The position numbers were made by a program, and so were the translations under genes. From Sulfitobacter sp. 20_GPM-1509m (lineage in GTDB: Bacteria; Pseudomonadota; Alphaproteobacteria; Rhodobacterales; Rhodobacteraceae): a stretch of DNA of 64,000 nucleotides. Positions 1-8,916 of the stretch are shown piece after piece; position 1 is the first letter of the stretch; every line of letters begins with the position of its first letter. The stretch covers positions 1 through 64,000 of the forward strand of contig NZ_JIBC01000011.1 in NCBI RefSeq assembly GCF_000620505.1, read 5' to 3'. Below the pieces are notes generated by a model. It searched no databases, had not been told where the DNA came from, and saw only the letters and a program-made list of their open reading frames with translations.

Positions 1-243
1 TAAAATATCGCGCTCCTCGGTGACGCGGGCCAATTCCTTCTTCACCCGACGGAGCTCGACGGCCAGATCCGCCTCCGCCTCTCGAGCCTTGGCAGGCTTC
101 GCAAACTGAGCCTTCCATGTGTAAAGCGACTTCGTGCTCACCCCTAGTCGCTCAGCCACTTCGCTGACCGCATAACCGCGGTCCACAACCTGCGCCACAG
201 CGTCCCTTTTGAACTCATCTGTAAACCGTTTTTGCGATGACAT
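1..243 (-). CDS. IS3-family transposase OrfA, partial (C-terminus outside window)
   Basis: The first 81 codons are visible, read from ATG at 243 down to base 1 with no stop. The protein opens MSSQKRFTDEF and carries the helix-turn-helix typical of IS3 OrfA (GYAVSEVAERLGVSTKSLYTW), followed by a heptad-rich segment (ELRRVKKELARVTEERDIL) that matches the leucine-zipper dimerisation region. OrfA binds the IS ends and is normally fused to the OrfB integrase by programmed frameshifting; OrfB would lie beyond base 1. Family assignment is firm; whether this copy is active cannot be judged. Confidence 0.85.
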   Translation of the reverse strand, partial: MSSQKRFTDEFKRDAVAQVVDRGYAVSEVAERLGVSTKSLYTWKAQFAKPAKAREAEADLAVELRRVKKELARVTEERDIL

Positions 244-305
244 CCGCGCTTCTCCTTGGTTCCAAAATTACCAAGCAAAGCGTCTACAAATCTAGGGGCA
301 CCTCA
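1..305 (-). mobile_element. IS3-family insertion sequence, one end (continues past the window)
   Basis: This is the orfA end of an IS3-family element. It holds the start of orfA on the minus strand plus about 60 bases of terminal sequence. The outer end, read on the minus strand from 305, begins TGAGGTGCCCCTAG, which resembles IS3-family terminal repeats starting TGA. The other end and orfB lie left of the window, so length and target duplication cannot be seen. A decayed copy of a related IS3 element lies near 37.4-37.9 kb. Confidence 0.8.
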
Positions 306-404
306 CAGGACAGATGGTAGCTCGCTTGCCGACGGAGTTGAGCAGCGGCAGCGCTCACATTGTGAGTTCTCTAAAGTGGCGCCTGAGATGACATCGGCCA
401 CCTC

Positions 405-1070
405 TCAACCAGATTTCAGAAGAATGCAGACGTCGTCGTGTGGCATCAAGATCGTCGTAGGCAATTTAGCCCTGGTAACGCTTACACGAAAATTCTGGCG
501 AGCTTGGGAAAGATCGCCGTCTTCGTTGCTCTCGCGGACGATCCGGGCTCGCCTTGACCTCCTTGCCGACCGGCACTGGCCATCCTTCGAAGATGATCGA
601 CTTCGTCGAACTGCCTTCCCTTTGCCTTGTGCATGTTCATCACAACGATACCCGTCTCGGGGGCGCTGCGTGGTGGCAAAGTGGTCCTGAACGAACGCAA
701 GCCGCGTGATGTCAAGCGCATCAGCATATCGACCTCGCTCTGGCCAGTTCTGTTCCAACGTATTGCGCAGCATATTGCCCCTCTCGAGCAGACCCACGTT
801 GCGGGCGTCGTTCGCAATCGCCCGTAGTCGGGGACACGCTCCATCAGCAAGCTTGGCGCGAATGGCGATCCAGTCCTTGCTAGGATCGTCGAGCAGGACG
901 ACTTGCTGGCTTTCGTAGAGTACGGCAGCGATGGGCTGGATGGCGCTTTTTGTATGTGGGATGCGTTCCGCGGTGATCCGCTGGCTCCATTTCGCCAGCG
1001 AGCTCTCCAATCTGATCGCATCTCCCAGATCACCCTTGCCTGGGTCAGCCCCCACGTCCGCGCTTAAAGC
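405..1070 (-). pseudogene. UvrD/Rep-type DNA helicase remnant, 5'-truncated and frameshifted
   Basis: Two overlapping minus-strand frames together give the C-terminal part of a superfamily 1 helicase. The first part (about 1055 to 660) reads an uninterrupted helicase-like stretch ending near FVQDHFATTQRP. The sense then shifts to the second frame for the motif VMNMHKAKGRQFDEV, close to helicase motif V. It returns to the first frame for RQNFRVSVTRAK and TTILMPHDD, the usual end of these proteins. At least two frameshifts are needed, and the ATPase N-terminus is missing: the remnant abuts the benE stop codon. The IS3 end lies just downstream. It is almost certainly non-functional. Confidence 0.7.
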
Positions 1071-1078
1071 ATACGCTT

Positions 1079-2248
1079 TCAGGGCTTATCTGACGGATCG
1101 AGAGCGCGAACGCCAGCGATCTTGTTCATCGAGAGGAGTGTTAGCCCTATAATCAGCCCCCAGAATGCAGATCCGATACCGGCAAAACTTGTGCCTGAAG
1201 CAGTGACAACAAAGGCAATTGTTGCAGGAAGATGATCATCCCTTGTCCAAAAAGACGTAGAAAGAGAGTTGACGAAGGAGCCAATGAGCGCAACGCCTGC
1301 AACGATTGAGATGAGCTCGGCCGGAAAGCTGGTGAATAGGGTGACCAAAGACGCTCCGAAAACCGCGAGGACACCGTATCCGACAGAATATACAGGCCCA
1401 CACATCCAGCGTTTTTGAGGATCCGGGTGCGCGTCTGGGCTGGTACAGATAGATGCTGTTATTGCGGCCAGGCTGGTCGTATGAGCCGAAAAGAAGCCAC
1501 TGAGAATTGAAGCTATACCGGTTGTTAGAAATATGGGCTTCGCTTGAATAGAGTAGCCGGAAGCTCTCAACACCGCAAATCCGGGGAGATTCTGGGAGGC
1601 CATGGTGACTAAGAATAATGGCAATCCGACACTGATTAACGCGGCCGGATCAAAGGTGGGTGTTACCCAAGCAAGGCCAGACACTTCAAGCTGGTGAATT
1701 GGGGTCATTCGGCCAAAACCCACTGCCATCAAAATTCCAAGCGCTAGGGTGCAAATTACCGCCCAAGATGGTGAAAATATCCGCACAACGATGAAAGTCA
1801 GGACGAGTGGAAGCCCAAACCACGGATCACTATTGACGCTTTGTGTGACCGCTAAAATGAAAGGGAATAAAACTCCAGCTAAGATTGCGGTTGCGATCGA
1901 TGCTGGTATTCGCTCAATGAGGCGACCGAAAGGTCCGATAAGTCCAGATAGTGTTATGAGTACCCCTACGAAAATAAACGCGCCAGTGGCCTGCTCTATG
2001 GATAAGCCAGATGATGTTGCGATGAGCGCAGCTCCTGGTGTTGACCATGCAGTGATCAAGGGTTTCTTGTACATCACGCTCAAAAGCGTTGACGTTATCA
2101 TGATAGAGATACAAAACATTGTAACCCATGATGACGTCTGCGCCTGTGTTGCACCAACGGCCTGAGCGGCCGCTATGACGATTGCGACAGAGCCCCCAAA
2201 TCCGACAAGTACGGCGACAAGTGCAGATACGATGATTGAGCTGCGCAT
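1079..2248 (-). CDS. benE: BenE-family benzoate/H+ symporter-like permease
   Basis: This is a 389-residue polytopic inner-membrane protein with about eleven or twelve hydrophobic segments and the BenE signatures PLITAWSTPGAAL (about residues 63-75) and MASQNLPGFAVLRASGY (about 216-232). BenE proteins import benzoate or related aromatic acids with protons. Length is normal for the family. It reads on the same strand as the downstream-facing PAP2, monooxygenase and P450 genes, which suggests uptake of an aromatic or similar hydrophobic acid, but a gap of about 560 bases separates it from them, so it may have its own promoter. The substrate is inferred from family only. Confidence 0.85.
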   Translation of the reverse strand: MRSSIIVSALVAVLVGFGGSVAIVIAAAQAVGATQAQTSSWVTMFCISIMITSTLLSVMYKKPLITAWSTPGAALIATSSGLSIEQATGAFIFVGVLITLSGLIGPFGRLIERIPASIATAILAGVLFPFILAVTQSVNSDPWFGLPLVLTFIVVRIFSPSWAVICTLALGILMAVGFGRMTPIHQLEVSGLAWVTPTFDPAALISVGLPLFLVTMASQNLPGFAVLRASGYSIQAKPIFLTTGIASILSGFFSAHTTSLAAITASICTSPDAHPDPQKRWMCGPVYSVGYGVLAVFGASLVTLFTSFPAELISIVAGVALIGSFVNSLSTSFWTRDDHLPATIAFVVTASGTSFAGIGSAFWGLIIGLTLLSMNKIAGVRALDPSDKP

Positions 2249-2810
2249 TCTACGGGATATCCCTTGACGATTTGAAGTCTGTTTTGTCTGACTTTACGAA
2301 TTTCTATTTTAAGAACGAGGCGCCACAGGGATCCACATATTTGGGTTTCTCAAGCTGAAATCGATTGCAGGCGCCGCTGAATCACGAGATGAAAGCTGTA
2401 ACATCGCGCTTCAAACGGCCGATAAAGGGTGTATTCGTTGAAGCCCTTGGAAGGGCCGAAACGGTCATGACCGCAGCTTCCGAAGGCTCTCAAGAAAGTA
2501 TCATATTTTTCTAGAAATCGAAATGGGAATCCGATCAAATCAAAGGCGCATCGCCGGAGCAAGGACGCCCGGGCATGAGGGACGTTTCGCTTCGTGCATT
2601 CGGGGTTCAAAGCCATTCAACGATCCTGGTATATATTCGTCTGTGAATTTCCCCCCTGGCGATCGGTCAGGAGCACGAACGGCCAACCGACAGACGGACA
2701 AAGCAAAAGCTTTCGCGTACATTGGCTCTTACTCTGTGCTTTAACGCTGGATCTCGACCCGTGATTGGTCTTTCCGGAAACGCGAACACTAGAATACTAA
2801 TGTTCGCATT
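2249..2810. other. Intergenic stretch without a recognisable gene
   Basis: About 560 bases lie between the start of benE and the end of the PAP2 gene. Short open frames exist on both strands (for example 2350-2616 minus and 2523-2744 plus), but they overlap each other, have no convincing ribosome binding sites and match no family I recognise. The stretch could hold the benE promoter region or the remains of a decayed gene. Confidence 0.4.
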
Positions 2811-3509
2811 TCACCTCTGTCGTTTGCCGAAGTCAAGGAGACTGTTGAGCAAGAGAGCTGAAATAAAAGTTGCAACACCTCCTACGATCCACCCAGCCAA
2901 GACATCACTTAACCAATGCCTTTCTACAATGACGCGCGACAAAGTTATCAAAAAAGCTAAGGAAGCAACGAAGAGCCGACTACTTGGGAAGCGTAAGGCG
3001 ATACAGCAGCAGATAGCCGAGATCGTTGCCGCCTGAGCTGACGGGAGAGATTCGTAGAGATGGGATCCTGAAAATGGAATCAGAATAAAAGGGTTTAACT
3101 CTGAATCAAATTGGGGACGCGCTCGACCTATCAAGGCTTTAAATATGAGCGAAAACGCAAGTGCGAGAACTGCACTACTTAGGCAAAGGCGTATTATCAT
3201 AATTGGCCGTTCCAATTTACGATATTTTACCACCAGGACGCTAGCAATTTCCATACACGACAGGAGGGGTATGATCAACGCTGGATCGGTCAACATTGTT
3301 GAGGTCTCGAAAAGAGTACGAATTTCCGGCGGAAATTTACGGATAAAAAGTATCGCGTCTTTGTCAAATAGGATTGCAATGAGTATCAGGAATGTGGCGC
3401 AAACAATGGATGCAAAGATGGATAAGTTGAGCTTAGGCAGCGAAATTTTCTGAAACAAGATATAAGCCCTCTTCTTTTGACATTGCCTAAACAATAGGAG
3501 TTTCGCCAA
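2811..3509 (-). CDS. PAP2-superfamily membrane phosphatase-like protein with altered core motif
   Basis: A 232-residue membrane protein with five to six hydrophobic segments and the arrangement of type-2 phosphatidic acid phosphatases. Motif C1 is KALIGRARP and motif C3 is SRVIVERHWLSD, both intact. Motif C2, normally PSGH, reads PSAQ (codons at 3033-3044), so the histidine thought to act in acid/base catalysis is replaced by glutamine. Family members remove phosphate from lipid or isoprenoid pyrophosphates at the outer face of the inner membrane. With this substitution the protein may be inactive or have another activity. It follows the P450 and monooxygenase genes on the same strand, 121 bases from the latter. 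Confidence 0.75.
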   Translation of the reverse strand: MAKLLLFRQCQKKRAYILFQKISLPKLNLSIFASIVCATFLILIAILFDKDAILFIRKFPPEIRTLFETSTMLTDPALIIPLLSCMEIASVLVVKYRKLERPIMIIRLCLSSAVLALAFSLIFKALIGRARPQFDSELNPFILIPFSGSHLYESLPSAQAATISAICCCIALRFPSSRLFVASLAFLITLSRVIVERHWLSDVLAGWIVGGVATFISALLLNSLLDFGKRQR

Positions 3510-3630
3510 TCAGGTTATTCGCTCTAGTCGGCTGTTCTTCATGATATCTGATGGATCTGCATACCGGAACGCTACTCACAATGTGTAATTTCGCAAGAGA
3601 GCCCTTTTGTTCAACAATTGAGCGAGAGGA

Positions 3631-4740
3631 TCAGATCAGTTTCATAAGAGGTTTATAGGATCGATGGTAAAGTCTGCTGCCGCCAATACGCAAAATCAGA
3701 TTGCGCGCAATTCTAGGCATGCGGCGCATTTTGTCGCGCGCACTGCATTGATTGTGAACCCAATTAACGCGCGCTTTTCGGCGGTCCTCATACCGTTCAA
3801 GCGCAAAGTCGACGCTCGTTGAGGTGGAAAGCTCATCTGCGAGTACGAGGGCATCTTCTATCGCCAGGCAAGCGCCCTGCGCCATGCTGGGCGGTGAAGC
3901 ATGGACGGCGTCACCTATCAGTACCACGCGATTCTTGCTCCAACCATCCATTTGCAAACGCATCAATTTGCCAAAAATTACTGTGACATTTTCAGGCACT
4001 TGAAGCATCTGTGCATATGGACCGGCAATATCATTAAACAGTCGATCAAGCGGTGTCGCGGCATCAAACTTTTCGACATCGGCTTCTTGGATCGACATAT
4101 CGGCATAAATGTAAACCTCTGTTGGGGACACGGCCTTTAGCAAAAGGCTTTTTTGAGTTCCCAACATCACTGTCCAATCTGTGAGACCCAGGGTGTTCGG
4201 TACAATGGCACGCCAGCAGATATTGCCGACATATTCTGGTTCAGGAGCATCAGGGAACACCTGATGCCTCAGGGTCGAGTTTATTCCATCGGCTCCGATG
4301 ACGAGGTCGTATTCATCGGTTTGTCCGTCCTGAAAAGTTACTTTGCAAGTTTCAGAATTATTGGCCAGGCTCTTGACCTGTCGGTATTGAATAGCTCCAT
4401 CGCCTAAACCCTTTGCCAGCATTTTCCATAGGGTCGCGCGTTTGGTTGCGCGGCAGGGAGCAACAGATTGCCACACCGCTTCCGTATCGATCAGATTGAG
4501 TAAATTACCGTTCTCGTCATAAAATTTTTGATAGGCAATCGCCTCGGACTGCTGCAAAATTTCATCGCCCAATCCGAGTTTTTGCATAGCCCTTACGCCA
4601 TTGCCGGGCAAAAATATTCCCGCCCCTCCCTGATCAGCATCAAGGTTGCGTTCGACGATGCAAGCATCATGGCCATTTTGCGACAAGGCTCGGTGCATCG
4701 CGAGCCCGGCAATTCCGGCCCCGACTATTAGAATACGCAT
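3631..4740 (-). CDS. FAD-dependent aromatic-ring monooxygenase (PHBH fold)
   Basis: A 369-residue group A flavoprotein monooxygenase. The N-terminus has the dinucleotide fold GAGIAGLAMHRAL (about residues 7-19), followed by the acidic end VERN. The middle has the DG motif LVIGADGINSTLR, and near residues 270-290 is the GD motif VVLIGDAVHASPPSMAQG, which contacts the FAD ribityl chain. These enzymes use NAD(P)H and oxygen to hydroxylate phenolic, nicotinate-like or other conjugated substrates. It lies 59 bases downstream of the P450 gene on the same strand, probably co-transcribed with it. The precise substrate cannot be read from the sequence. Confidence 0.85.
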   Translation of the reverse strand: MRILIVGAGIAGLAMHRALSQNGHDACIVERNLDADQGGAGIFLPGNGVRAMQKLGLGDEILQQSEAIAYQKFYDENGNLLNLIDTEAVWQSVAPCRATKRATLWKMLAKGLGDGAIQYRQVKSLANNSETCKVTFQDGQTDEYDLVIGADGINSTLRHQVFPDAPEPEYVGNICWRAIVPNTLGLTDWTVMLGTQKSLLLKAVSPTEVYIYADMSIQEADVEKFDAATPLDRLFNDIAGPYAQMLQVPENVTVIFGKLMRLQMDGWSKNRVVLIGDAVHASPPSMAQGACLAIEDALVLADELSTSTSVDFALERYEDRRKARVNWVHNQCSARDKMRRMPRIARNLILRIGGSRLYHRSYKPLMKLI

Positions 4741-4799
4741 TTTATTTCCAGTACACGCTTGGTTTTCATGGACTATCCATCACAAGAATTTTTACTACA

Positions 4800-5987
4800 T
4801 TACCAGCTGACATTGCAGTCTGTTGTACTACGTACAAAAATATGACCATGAAACTGAGGAGCGGTTTCCAAAACAAGTTCCGGCAACTGCGTGGTCAAAG
4901 CCCTAAGGGCCTCTTCCAGCTGGCATCGTCCAAAAGCTTCGGCGATGCATTGATGCGCACCGCCGCCAAATGCGAGGCGAGAGAGAGCGCTATTTTCGCG
5001 CGAAATATCGAAGCTATCCCCATCCCTAAATACCGTTTCATCTCGAAGAGCGGACATCGCCGAAAGGACCACAAGCTGACCAGCGGGCAGGGTCCAGCCA
5101 TCTACGTCTATATCTTCAACAGATAGGCGCGCGATACCTGCGATACCTGGCTCGATTCTCATTCCCTCGGCTACAGCGGCGGGCACAAGATTGGAATCGT
5201 TGCAAACGGCTTTCCACTGCTCCGGGTTTGAAAGTAAGTAGGAAGTCTGAGCCAAGATCGATGTCCGCACAGATTCAGTGCCGCCAATGATCATCTGTAT
5301 CAACTGCATCGCAATCTCGACGCGCGTGAGTCTTGAATCAGCATCCGAGAGCGCAAGATACCGCGCTAGAAAGCTTTCACCTTGGGCGAGGCGCTCACGA
5401 TCTATCAGATGTTCCAGATAGCATCGCACCTTGTGGCATGCGGCTTCGGCCTTTTTGACGGCTTCATCCGTCACATCAGGGCGGAAGAATGCGTTCATTT
5501 CATATATTTTTTCTATGAATGAGGGAAATTCATCATCCGAAACGCCCAACAACCATGCCAGAGTATGGACAGGCAGCTTATCGGCATATTCGCGCCCAAG
5601 CTCTAGCCTTCCCCGAGAGCGAAATTCTTTGATGAGCGTTGTGGCGGCACGACGGACTTCCAGGCGGAAACTATCCAAGGCGAGGATTGTCATCGCCCGC
5701 GATAGAGGTGCCCGGCGCTGCGCGTGAGTCGCATCGTTTGCTGTCAACATGCCATGTTGGAAAATATCGAATAAGGCACCCTCAGTGATACCGGCTTGTT
5801 GTGGAATCGCCGTTCCCGTCGCTTGCAGTCTTTTGTCCTTCGAGAGGCGGTTTACATCCTTGTGTCTCAGGACAATGTAACCTCCGGCCTCCAGACGGGC
5901 GATCGGGTGGGAAGCTCTGACTGTCTGAAAGGCGGCGTGCGCGTTCCGCTTTAGGGCCGTTGCTGGTATGGTGGGTACTTCGTTCAT
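4800..5987 (-). CDS. Cytochrome P450
   Basis: A 395-residue soluble bacterial P450 of normal length. The heme-binding loop FGGGAHQC places the thiolate cysteine at about residue 347. The I-helix oxygen-activation segment is IGGTES, with Thr preserved, and the K-helix ExxR motif is EGMR. It needs a ferredoxin and ferredoxin reductase; neither is encoded nearby, so electrons must come from elsewhere. It is first in a likely minus-strand operon with the FAD monooxygenase 59 bases downstream. Pairing two different oxygenases suggests stepwise oxidation of one compound, either catabolic or tailoring. The start codon lacks an obvious ribosome binding site. Confidence 0.9.
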   Translation of the reverse strand: MNEVPTIPATALKRNAHAAFQTVRASHPIARLEAGGYIVLRHKDVNRLSKDKRLQATGTAIPQQAGITEGALFDIFQHGMLTANDATHAQRRAPLSRAMTILALDSFRLEVRRAATTLIKEFRSRGRLELGREYADKLPVHTLAWLLGVSDDEFPSFIEKIYEMNAFFRPDVTDEAVKKAEAACHKVRCYLEHLIDRERLAQGESFLARYLALSDADSRLTRVEIAMQLIQMIIGGTESVRTSILAQTSYLLSNPEQWKAVCNDSNLVPAAVAEGMRIEPGIAGIARLSVEDIDVDGWTLPAGQLVVLSAMSALRDETVFRDGDSFDISRENSALSRLAFGGGAHQCIAEAFGRCQLEEALRALTTQLPELVLETAPQFHGHIFVRSTTDCNVSW

Positions 5988-6534
5988 TTGAAATAGGCCT
6001 GTCCTGGCTTTGAGGTGTCGCTGACCTGCGCGGCAATATGCGCAAGTTCTCGTTTAGGGTTTTGATGTCAGGTGGCTTTGATGTGCCAGTACTTTGGCTT
6101 TCTTCTCCTACCTGTTCATTGCTTAGGCAGCTGTGTTCGACTCCTTCGCTACCGTCTGTTTGTCGACTTAACTAACCGGAGTTTCAATTACAACGTTTTT
6201 ATCATTTCTATCACTTAAAGGTGAGGTAACGTCAGCAAACCTGTCGTTTCCAGTGTGTGTTTGTCCGCAGGAAGATTTCGTTTGAGGCTGTGTGGGGCGG
6301 GCAAATGTCACCCTAGCAACGTACGCGCGATCGCGCGTTTTAGTCGCTTTTTCCAATTGAAGTGGCCTGTGATTGGATCCGCTTGGGTCAAGCAGGGCGG
6401 CGCCGCTGAATTTCTGGCGTGGTCGGACTACACTGGCCCTCTGGGTAAGAGGGCCCCCTGAAAAGTTTCTGAGGGTCTACCAAATGACATTGTAAATTTG
6501 CAGGAAAGCCGTGGCAGTATGGGGGCCGATCAAA
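5988..6534. other. Intergenic stretch; likely P450 promoter region and a perfect hairpin
   Basis: About 550 bases lie between the P450 start and the end of the small secreted protein gene. No convincing gene was seen; the open frames at 6168-6356 and 6255-6461 have unremarkable composition and no family match. A perfect 8-bp inverted repeat (GGCCCTCT/AGAGGGCC, five-base loop) lies at 6435-6455, about 80 bases beyond the stop of the secreted-protein gene, and could end its transcript, although no long T-run follows. Confidence 0.4.
6435..6455. repeat. Perfect 8-bp inverted repeat (hairpin)
   Basis: GGCCCTCT at 6435-6442 and AGAGGGCC at 6448-6455 with loop GGGTA. It lies beyond the 3' end of the minus-strand gene ending at 6535. 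It may be a transcription stop or RNA-stabilising hairpin; the absence of a T-tract makes rho-independent termination uncertain. Confidence 0.45.
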
Positions 6535-6834
6535 CTATTGAAGTGGCCCAATCAACGATGAACCAAGTTCCACTTTTTTGGTGACCTTATCATAAACGCA
6601 AACCGATTTGCCATCTACGGAATAGATGACTGCAAGTCCGAAGTTTTCGCTTCCGAAAGGGTCAACCTCGATTAGCACATCCTCACTGACATTGGCAGCG
6701 AGGCGGCATTTTGAAACAACGTCGGCACGAAACTGGTCCCACGAATTTTCTGATGAGGCGATGCCGGGTGATCCTTGCATCAGCAAAATAAGCAGGCTTG
6801 CGATTGTAATTTGCAAAAGATTTGTAGTTCTCAT
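6535..6834 (-). CDS. Small secreted hypothetical protein
   Basis: I chose ATG at 6834, giving 99 residues; the open frame extends upstream to a GTG at 6918 but without a ribosome binding site. From 6834 the protein begins with a clear signal peptide (MRTTNLLQ, then a hydrophobic run and a likely cleavage site around PGIASS). The mature part is short and contains two cysteines (VSKCRL and SVCVYD) that could form a disulphide in the periplasm. I recognise no family. It lies upstream of an intergenic hairpin and is followed on the same strand by nothing obvious. Confidence 0.5.
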   Translation of the reverse strand: MRTTNLLQITIASLLILLMQGSPGIASSENSWDQFRADVVSKCRLAANVSEDVLIEVDPFGSENFGLAVIYSVDGKSVCVYDKVTKKVELGSSLIGPLQ

Positions 6835-7030
6835 TCTCTTAATCACGATCTGTTGGCGAAGAAGTTCACACGCGGGGATGCAACTTCTATGACGCGTTTT
6901 GTTCAGAGGGGCGCTCACGATGAAAGTGATCGCATTGTCATTGGCGAAGGGCTTTAAGGGTATAAAGAGACATTTTACTGGTGTTTTGGCTTAGCAAGTG
7001 ACCTCTTAGCCCGCTTGAGCTCGAATGATA

Positions 7031-8014
7031 TTAGGTTGGATTACAGTCCTTTCGATACAGCTCGTAGAGCTTTTTCACGTCCTCAAATCGCGCCAGAACT
7101 TCTGGTGTTTCAAGCGGTTTATAGCTAAAAAGCGTGCCGCCTTGACTGTCCGTTATGGAAAGCGTCAAGGTTTGATCAAGATCTGATGCGAGATGCTGCC
7201 AAGCAAATAGCTCGGCGATGTCCTCTGACAATGCCGCAGTAGCGTAGAATGAGACGAAGGGACTTTCTTGAAGCGCCTGGTAGACTTCTTGGGCATTTTT
7301 CAAGGGAATCGGAGGCGCGCCTCGAAAACGAGTTTTTGAGATGGGACTGGATGCGTGGGGCGCGGCAAGCGCTCGATTGTCCATCCAAATGCCGGAACGA
7401 AACGGGCTTTCGTCATTTTCACTGAGCCCTAAAACTTGATCAACGATATGTGTCGCCTCATGCAACAGGATATAGATAAGTGCGTCACTATCACCGGCAT
7501 CGAATGCAATTTGCACCCCCGACCCCTCATCGTTGAACAACCTAGCCTCCTTGGTGTTCAGAAACGTTGTCAAACTTTCGTCCAGCAGGCTGGCGCGTAA
7601 GGTTATGTCGAACTGAAGGGGTTCATCGCCTGTCTCTACTTTGCTTGTAAGCGCGCTTCCTGAACCAGGCTGGAGATCAAGAAAACTCAGTCGCCGCAGA
7701 TGGGTCTGAAGCACCTCACGATGCAGGAATGGCAGCCGCTCGAAGGCACTGTTCACCTGGGCCAATTCTGATTGTGTCAAAACATGCTCAGAAATATCAG
7801 AAGCGCCTGAGCCGGAAAATATTTCGATAACTTCCGGGGCGGGCGCCCCAATGCGGCTTTGCATTGAGAAGGATTCATTGCCTCGGCGTTCGCGGCAGGT
7901 AAATGAATGCAAAGCTGTTTCCGGCTCTTGAGCCAGACCATTAGTTGGGAAAGCAGGGATTGCGATGAGCATACTCAAAACTAGCGAAACGGCGGTCTTC
8001 ACATTACACCTCAC
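7031..8014 (-). CDS. Exported putative zinc metallopeptidase-like protein (HExxH motif)
   Basis: A 327-residue protein with an N-terminal signal peptide (positively charged MRCNVKTA, hydrophobic core, cleavage likely after NGLAQ). Around residues 185-189 it has HEATH in the context YILLHEATHIVDQVLG, a fit to the HExxH zinc-binding helix. About 75 residues later SEDIAELFAWQH offers glutamates that could supply the third ligand of a gluzincin-type site. It is therefore probably a periplasmic or secreted zinc peptidase or a relative that lost activity. I recognise no named family. The gene stands alone, downstream of the SDR operon from which a strong hairpin separates it. Confidence 0.6.
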   Translation of the reverse strand: MRCNVKTAVSLVLSMLIAIPAFPTNGLAQEPETALHSFTCRERRGNESFSMQSRIGAPAPEVIEIFSGSGASDISEHVLTQSELAQVNSAFERLPFLHREVLQTHLRRLSFLDLQPGSGSALTSKVETGDEPLQFDITLRASLLDESLTTFLNTKEARLFNDEGSGVQIAFDAGDSDALIYILLHEATHIVDQVLGLSENDESPFRSGIWMDNRALAAPHASSPISKTRFRGAPPIPLKNAQEVYQALQESPFVSFYATAALSEDIAELFAWQHLASDLDQTLTLSITDSQGGTLFSYKPLETPEVLARFEDVKKLYELYRKDCNPT

Positions 8015-8045
8015 TTGATTCCGTGCGACGGGCCTCCCCGCGCTA

Positions 8046-8072
8046 GGCGGCCCCAGCTAAACCAGGGCCGCC
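8046..8072. terminator. Strong GC hairpin behind the SDR operon
   Basis: GGCGGCCC at 8046-8053 and GGGCCGCC at 8065-8072 form a perfect 8-bp stem with an 11-base loop. It lies between the SDR stop (8137) and the start of the exported protein at 8014, on the transcript of the minus-strand SDR operon. No T-tract follows, so it may act as a pause or stability element rather than a classic terminator. Confidence 0.5.
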
Positions 8073-8136
8073 CGCGGATATTTACAGCCAGACATCATCA
8101 TTCTGCACTGATGGGATTGCGCCTTGAAGCGGCATC

Positions 8137-8916
8137 TTAAGACGTCGGCACTGTTCCGCCATCAATCACATATTCGGTGCCAGTGATCGTACCGGCCAGA
8201 TCGGACGCAAGAAATGCGACGAGGTTTGCAATCTCTGCAGGTTTTGACGGTCGGCCGATCGGCACACCACCTAAGGAGCGCATGATCATTCGTTTGCCCT
8301 CGTCAACGTCGACGCCATGTTCATCGGCAAGCCGCTGCGCCAAGTCTACGGACGATTCTGTCTCGATCCAACCTGGAGAGACCCGCACGACGCGCACCCC
8401 TCTGGGCGAAACTTCTTTTGAGAGGCTCTTGCTGTAAGTCGAAAGGGCGGCTTTTGCAGCGGCGTAGGCGGTGGTGGCCTCGGGCAATGGCAGTTCCCGT
8501 TGAATGGACGTTACATGGATCACCACACCCGATCCGCGTGTCACCATTTCAGGCAAAAGTTCGCGGTCCAAGCGAACCGCAGGCATGAGGTTCAGATCCA
8601 ATTCCTTTTGCCACTGGAGGTCGTCGAGAGCCTGATAACCACCAGCGGGTGCAGACGATCCACCAAGCATGTGAACGATAACATCCACCCCGCCCAGACG
8701 CTTGCGAACCTCGTCTGCAACTTTGGCACAACCTTCTGCGGTGGTCAGGTCCGAGGCGACGAATTTTGCATCGTCCATGTCAGACGGCTTGGTGCGGGCC
8801 GTTGTAAGCACGCGCGCTCCGAGCTGTTCGAACAGGCCAACCGTGGCGGCTCCGGCACCACGTGTGCCAGAGGTGATGAGGGCGCGTTTGCCCTCCAGGT
8901 CCAGGAAAGAAGTCAT
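8137..8916 (-). CDS. Short-chain dehydrogenase/reductase (SDR)
   Basis: I chose ATG at 8916 (259 residues, [15 protein letters not shown]). It overlaps the stop of the upstream gene as ATGA and has GGAGATC just upstream; the frame extends further 5' but that part is not protein-like. The Rossmann nucleotide site is [12 protein letters not shown] (variant of TGxxxGxG) and the catalytic region has VTSIQREL, then [15 protein letters not shown], giving the Tyr-x-x-x-Lys pair. The end IDGGTVPTS is typical of classical SDRs. It reduces or oxidises a carbonyl/alcohol with NAD(P)H. It is the last gene of an operon with the SnoaL-like and CutA-like genes, opposite a LysR gene that probably controls it. 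Confidence 0.88.
   Translation of the reverse strand: MTSFLDLEGKRALITSGTRGAGAATVGLFEQLGARVLTTARTKPSDMDDAKFVASDLTTAEGCAKVADEVRKRLGGVDVIVHMLGGSSAPAGGYQALDDLQWQKELDLNLMPAVRLDRELLPEMVTRGSGVVIHVTSIQRELPLPEATTAYAAAKAALSTYSKSLSKEVSPRGVRVVRVSPGWIETESSVDLAQRLADEHGVDVDEGKRMIMRSLGGVPIGRPSKPAEIANLVAFLASDLAGTITGTEYVIDGGTVPTS

Noticed and set aside
2350-2744. Small genes in the benE/PAP2 gap
   Set aside because: Overlapping frames on both strands, no ribosome sites, no family resemblance.
6168-6461. Two short overlapping frames after the P450 gene
   Set aside because: Antiparallel to each other, Arg/Gly-rich translation and no start signals; likely chance.
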